DNA from: Miscanthus floridulus
Lineage: Eukaryota > Streptophyta > Magnoliopsida > Poales > Poaceae
Assembly: GCF_019320115.1 (NCBI RefSeq)
Contig: NC_089591.1
Coordinates: 17,152,502 to 17,216,501, forward strand
Length of the DNA stretch: 64,000 nt
Direction of reading: 5' to 3'
Below are positions 58,849 to 64,000 of this stretch, in pieces (the stretch's first letter is position 1; every line of letters starts with the position of its first letter). The translations under genes were made by a program, and so were the position numbers. The notes below the pieces were generated by a model. It had not been told where the DNA came from, searched no databases, and worked only from the letters and a program-made list of their open reading frames with translations.

Positions 58849-59954
58849 CTAATCTTCCATGTGCTCACTATCGAGGTTGGAGATAGGATCGTCCTCATCC
58901 TCTAGCTCCACTTCTTCTTCCTCCCAACCGTCATCCTCGACCAACATCTCTGGATCTTCTTCTTCCTCATTAAGGATCGGGTGCAGTTGGTTGTTCAGGA
59001 AATACACCTCATGCTGAAGATCGACCACCATGTTTTGGGCCTGTGCAAGCTGCTAGCGCAAGTCCCTCTCGACATGGTCTTGCTGCACATTTAAGGCTTG
59101 GGTCCTATCTCATTCTGCTTCTGTCAAAGCTATACGGCTGTTTGCTAGGATCCACTAGCGTGTAGCTGTGAATGCCTTGGCACGGGCGGCCTCCAGCTGC
59201 TCCCGTAGTCCTGCTAGCATGGCTTGATCATCTGCTCTTGCCTCTTGGGTGGCAGCTCTCTGCTGATCAAGTTGCTCCATTTGGGTATGGAGATTTCCCA
59301 AAGCTACATAAGCTTGATTAGTTTCCCATCGAGCCTCACTTGCTGCCTTTTTATGCTTGCCCACACGCTTCTTTAGCTTACGTTATGCAGCTTCGGCTCT
59401 CATGAGCTTATCCATGCGGGTGGTATAGGATTCCTGCTAGAAGTTCCTGGTGTCCTAACAAGTGTAGAACATCTTCAATACTACAAACATTGCGCTCATA
59501 GTGGGACTAGAACTTTCTGCCCGCTCATCCCGATCTCGGATCAAAGCATTGTTGTTGTGCAGTGCCCAAACTATTGTGGATGGATCCGCCCGAGCAATAG
59601 TACCAGCGGCACTGCCGGTAAGCTCATCCCCGTGCTACTGACAAATCTGACTCAATACCTCAAAAGGCACTACTTGGGCAGCCTCCCAAGGAGTTATTCC
59701 TTTGGATTTCGCCTTCCATTCCTACCAAAAGGTGCTTGGTTATGAGCTAGTATGGTTAGTTGTACTTCATACCATGGTTGTCCCTCTAGGTATACTTCAT
59801 TCCAGTAATAGAGGGGCGGTTTGTAATACCCTGCATAATGCAAGACTCTCCAAAGTAGGGCAGGAGTACCAAACATCAATAGGAAATTCTCACTTCCAGC
59901 CGGTGTTGCCATATGTACCAACAATATGGTGCAACTCTCGTGAGATAATGTCAT
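58849..59954 (-). pseudogene. Pre-gag accessory ORF of element 2
   Basis: A degenerate minus-strand reading from an ATG at 59954 to a stop at 58849, between leader and gag. It has an N-terminal globular-looking part (FGTPALLWRVLHYAGYY, YLEGQPWYEVQLTILAH), a frameshift near 59700 into TPWEAAQVVPFEVLSQIC, a long coiled coil (59364-59155: NLHTQMEQLDQQRAATQEAR), the segment VYFLNNQLHPIL and an acidic tail ending SEHMED. The LHP segment and acidic tail match the accessory ORF of element 1 (LLYAQLHPP, ...DAED), so the two are related. Several TAG/TGA stops. Function unknown. Confidence 0.65.
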
Positions 59955-60768
59955 AATGGGTAAGAGTTACATAACTGAGTAAAAGACTTATAAGGGGAGG
60001 AACAATGTAAGTATGTAATAATGATGATTTATCATGATGCATGCATGTTTCGTACATTCTCATAAACTTAGGAAAATTAAAACTTCTAGCGGCATACACG
60101 GTTGCATACATACGTTCTCTCATATATAATATAACTAGTCGGGCTATATGTTTTGCTGTTAGTGTACTTACATAAGAATTTCATTTCAGCCCAACTCCAT
60201 AATTATATATGCAGAATGTAAATCTGGGCTTTAGGTTGCAATCCAAATACTTTCATATATATATACCCACATATATATACTTCCGTATCAAAGCTACCCG
60301 AAAGCAAATACGCCCTATATATACATATAAATATGCAAATATAGTCGTATCAAAGCTAACCCACAATTAAATACTTCCGTATATATATGAGGCACATATA
60401 CACTTCAATATCAAAGCTAACTCTCCCCATTAGATCACACGCTCATAACTTGCGGTCATGCCACTAGGATGATGATTGGCATCTTACCTTGGGCGTAGAG
60501 GCATTTAATCCATACATTACCACTCAAGTGAACAGCATCCATACAATAGCACGTCGTATGGATGACGAAATTAGAAAACGTCAAGTTAGTACTTAATTTG
60601 CCACCTGAAGTCCTTAATTGAGCATAAAGGAAGTGATCACTAGCACACTTTAGATTCAAACTCTAGGTTTTTAAACACCTATATATACAGCTATAAGTTG
60701 CTAAAACTAATTTTGGAAAACAAAAACCTTTATTTTAAATATACATGTGGCAATTAATGTTGAACCTT

Positions 60769-60780
60769 ACTCTGATGCCA
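60769..60780 (-). other. Decayed primer binding site of element 2
   Basis: Minus strand TGGCATCAGAGT, two changes from the Met-tRNA site TGGTATCAGAGC. It lies two bases from the LTR edge. Confidence 0.75.
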
Positions 60781-60782
60781 GC

Positions 60783-61700
60783 TATAGCAGAACCGACCAA
60801 TTTATAAGAGCACAAGTACGATGGCAGCCCGCAAATGGTCGCACTGTCATACTCGAGCCCATATAAACCCGGTAGTCCGTCGAGTACCACGATGGGTCTC
60901 AATTAACCATCAACATACGACCAAGATTATACATGATTCAACATACATGTCACATGTTACATAAAGTTCACAAATACAGTTCATTCATCAGAGTACGAAT
61001 TAAGGTTATTACAAACCAAGTTCAAGTGAAATAGTAGCAAAGCAAATTAAAGTTTGGAACTACCATCTGCCATCATAGTTCAAATACAATGCCAACTCAT
61101 AATCACACTCGCACAAAAGCATATAAGAAGGATTAATGAGCGATGCCTGCCTAGGGCTCACTCCTCGTCCATGGTGGGACAGAAGCAGTTCTTCCAATAG
61201 CCATGATAAACTATACCATCTGCAACAATGGGAATAAAACCCTAAGTACGAGAAGGTACTCAGCTAGACTTACCCATCATAAACCAAAAATAAGGTGACT
61301 CCAAGGATTATGTAAGGCTTTATAAGTAGAGGTAGCTTGACAACATTTTGCGTAAAAAGCAACTAATTCCATTATACAATTATAATTCGATCATTAAGTT
61401 AATTATAGCTATTCATCTCTAGATTAGCAACTAACTTGTGCCAAACATGTGATATATCATTTAGTAGCATATAATAGTAACCATAGCCGGTGTAGTAATT
61501 CTATGTTCATCTAAACCATTATATTCCATAATACAGTTACTACGATGTTGGCGCTAGCCAAGTTTTTCACTGTCCGAGAGAGACAACGATTCGAATAGAC
61601 TTCAACCAGCTGGTAATTTATTCCTAACACAAACCTAGGTAGACCAGATCAACGATCACCTTAGATCATCTTTGGTACAATTCAGGTACACACTTCGCGG
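60783..61700 (-). repeat. 5' LTR of element 2 (truncated)
   Basis: Aligns with 49245 to about 50152, then stops abruptly after ggtacacacttcgcgg, where the 3' LTR continues with ggatccgaccagcgc. The remaining ~3.9 kb is missing from this window. Confidence 0.85.
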
Positions 61701-63701
61701 GACACTATCTATAGCAGCATAATCCGTGTTGTTAGAATTGGAATCGGTTTTCTCGTTCGATCCATCCACGCCGTGCTTCGATTTGGCGCTGTTGTTGCCT
61801 TGATCACAACTATAACCCCTGTCGGCAGAACTCCTAGATCCACTTCGGTGTGGATTTCACGAGTTCATAGGTCCGATCCGAGGTCTATTGGGTCGGCAGT
61901 CACACGCTGAATTGAAGTTCTAGCGCACGAATACCGTACCGGCCTCCAAGTCACCATAAAGGTTGAAGATCAACTCGCCCTCATCATCGGCAGGCTTGAT
62001 GAGCAAACTAAAGGCATCAATGAAAGCAATCGCCGCATCAACGACGTCCAGGTCTCCATCGATGACTTTCGAGCTGCCAAGGATGATTTCGAGCGTTGCT
62101 GTCCTCAGGTTGATTCCAAGGTGGCGGATCTGAGTTTGGGCTTAGATTCTCTTCATGTTCAAGTCGACGCACTCAAATCCGCTACACTGAAGCTGCAACC
62201 CACGCTTGGCGAAGGATCCACCTCCATTAAGTCGTTGGGATCCACTCCTCTAGTTCCGTCCTATTTGCAGGCGGTGCACCAGCTGTTAGGCCACGGCGTA
62301 CACAACTGTCACCGGGGGTCTGGTTCGGGGGGCGATGGCACCCTCGAACCACCTCCGGTCAAAGGTGAGCCAACTGGATCTCCCACCCCTCATACTGGAT
62401 GCATTCATCACTCTTGCAATACATGTCCTGCTCATTTCAATTTTCCCCATGCTATGCCTCAAACTGAATTCCCCAAAGTTTGATGGAACAAACCCCAAGT
62501 TATGGATTAAACGTTGTGATTCCTATTTTGATCTCTATAATATTCCTCTTGACATTTGGGTGAAGCTAGCAACAATCAATTTCACTGGCACTGCTACTTT
62601 CTGGATGCAAACCATTGAAATTAACCTTAGACAGTTACCTTGGGAAACTCTCTGTGAGCATGTAGTTGCCTGTTTTGATAGAGATCAGTTCAATCATTTC
62701 ATTCGCAAGTTTTTCCATGTCAAACAAACTGCATCTGTTCCTGAGTATATTACCTTGTTTGATGAACTGATGCACCAGTTGCTAGCTCATGATCCCCTTG
62801 TCAATCATGCATTTCTTACTAACAAATTCATCAATGGCTTATCTGATGATATTAAATAAGGCCCAAAGATCTAGACACTACTAGTTCTCTCGCCTTTTTG
62901 CAGGAGGAATTGCTGCTGGGAAATTCTTCATTGCCTTACAAGAAGCTTGATTCTCCCAGTGTGCAGAGCAAGAGTTCTAGTAGATAGTCTTATTCTTCAA
63001 CTGGCTCTACTGTCAAGTCAGTTCCTCAGTCTACTTTTACTGTACCTACAACTCATTCTGCTGGTTCCAAACCACCAATGGATGAGAAGTTGGCGTCTCT
63101 TATGTCTTATCGCAAGGCTAGAGGTCTCTGTTTCAAATGTGGTGCCAAGTGGGGGCCTCAACACAAATGTCAGACTAATGTTCCATTGCAATTGGTTGAG
63201 GAGGTATGGCAATTATTAGCAGATTACTCTCCTATTCCTTTTGTGCAATCAGAGTCTGATGATGATGATGATGAATCAATGGCTCTGTCTAAACATGCTG
63301 TTAATGGCACTACAGCTCCTCACACCTTAAAGTTTGCTGCCTTTGTTCAGCATCAACCTTCTGTTATTTTGGTAGACTCTGGAAGTTCCCACAATTTTAT
63401 CAGTGAGTCTCTGGCTTCATAGTTTTCACCATTGACAAGGTTAACTAAACCAATGACCGTTAAGGTAGCTGATGGAGTTCAACTTTTCTGCACCCATGAG
63501 GCTGTGAATTGCTCTTGGTCAGTACATGGACAGTTGTTCACTACTACTTTCAAGGTCCTGCCATTGACTTGTTATGATAAAATTCTGGGAATGGAATGGC
63601 TTGAAGCTTACAGTCCTATGCAAATCCAGTGGAAGCAGAAATGGTTAAGTTTCAGCCATCATGGCAAAACAGTTAAACTTCATGGAATACCTGATGAACC
63701 T
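61701..63701 (+). pseudogene. Ty3/gypsy gag-protease fragment (element 5)
   Basis: A coiled-coil gag N-terminus (about 61970-62230, VQVDALKSATLKLQP) and capsid SPKFDGTNPKLWIKRCDSYF (62477-62536) lead to FDRDQFNHFIRKFFHVKQTA. A zinc knuckle variant CFKCGAKWGPQHKC is at 63133-63174 and an intact protease site LVDSGSSHNFI at about 63371-63403. A one-base frameshift precedes the capsid (62470), and stops lie at 62857, 62983 and 63420. No LTR or PBS was found upstream; the element starts at a break with element 2 and is cut at 63702 by another LTR. Confidence 0.8.
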
Positions 63702-64000
63702 TGTCGGTGTTTCAGACCAGCGGGCCCTCAACCAACTGGTAAATTTGTACTGCGTGTTTCCAGTCCCGGATGGTGATACAAAGAGACACAAGGTTTATAC
63801 TGGTTCGGGTAATGAGCACCCTACGTCCAGTTTGAGAGATTGATCTTGTATTCCTTGCACCGAAGTGCTCGTAGTAGGGGGTTACAAGCAGGGCGAGAGA
63901 GGGAGCTAGTCCCAGGTCTCTACGTGGAGTGGCGTGGATTGCTTGAGATGTTGATCTCAGACAGCGGGGAAGCTCGAGCGTTCATCTGTGTGTTCATGCG
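63702..64000. mobile_element. Start of another LTR, cut by the window end
   Basis: The gypsy protein frame ends where tgtcggtgtttcagaccagc begins, a start typical of grass gypsy LTRs, followed by phrases such as atactggttcgggtaatgag. The rest lies beyond the window. Confidence 0.6.

Larger units (their letters stand above)
49245..61700 (-). mobile_element. Tekay/Del-like chromovirus (element 2), 5' LTR truncated
   Basis: Minus-strand element related to element 1. Its 3' LTR is 49245-54021. Then come the PPT, pol with chromodomain, gag with zinc knuckle, a long accessory region, a ~0.8 kb AT-rich leader (59955-60768), a decayed PBS and only the first ~918 bp (window left side) of the 5' LTR. 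The LTR copies differ at roughly 6% of sites by eye in the first 300 bp, mostly transitions, so it is much older than element 1. The outer flank is the copia fragment (putative duplication gcggt at 49240-49244). Confidence 0.9.

Noticed and set aside
1..64000. CRISPR arrays, bacterial defence systems, tRNA or rRNA genes
   Set aside because: None seen. The repeats are eukaryotic minisatellites and LTRs, and the only tRNA-like matches are retrotransposon primer binding sites.

Overview
This looks like nuclear DNA of a grass (Poaceae, probably a panicoid such as sorghum, sugarcane or Miscanthus; the species is inferred). The evidence is intron-containing plant genes, chromodomain Ty3/gypsy elements with very long LTRs, CACTA elements with grass-type subterminal motifs, Stowaway, Tourist and hAT MITEs, and a typical grass alpha-expansin. 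No bacterial, organellar, rRNA, tRNA or CRISPR features were seen.

Only two host genes are well supported. (1) On the minus strand, an eight-exon gene for a universal-stress-protein (USP) domain fused to a Ser/Thr kinase (U-box-kinase/RLCK-IX type, but without a U-box) runs from 25621 to 10387. Its eight exons join with consistent phases into 1713 nt. Intron 2 is 11.4 kb and holds a CACTA element, a Stowaway MITE, a small CACTA MITE and a complete but decayed Ty3/gypsy element. (2) On the plus strand, a three-exon alpha-expansin (46135-47086, 260 aa) has a TATA box about 80 bp upstream and looks intact.

The rest is mostly nested transposons. 1-8680: a minus-strand Tekay/Del-like chromovirus with a 3.67 kb LTR, a gag-RT internal deletion and an extra ORF upstream of gag whose first residues mimic the histone H3 tail. 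26984-33490: a minisatellite split by a Tekay-like solo LTR, which was itself invaded by another solo LTR and by a hAT element carrying telomere-like repeats. 33514-41770: a possible hAT shell holding a non-autonomous Athila-like element, whose 5' LTR carries a further solo LTR. 41630-43461: a perfect 916-bp tandem duplication. 47386-49244: CACTA and copia debris with a 214-bp hAT MITE. 49245-61700: a second, older minus-strand chromovirus with a 4.78 kb LTR and a related pre-gag accessory ORF. 61701-63701: a plus-strand gypsy gag/protease fragment. 63702-64000: the start of another LTR.

The most notable item is the H3-tail-like ORF in a retrotransposon that also encodes a chromodomain integrase. 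Next are the pre-gag coiled-coil/acidic ORFs in both long-LTR elements, the strong CAG-to-TAG decay pattern, and the host gene with the transposon-packed intron. All coordinates come from reading motifs, frames and repeat ends by eye; no database search was run.
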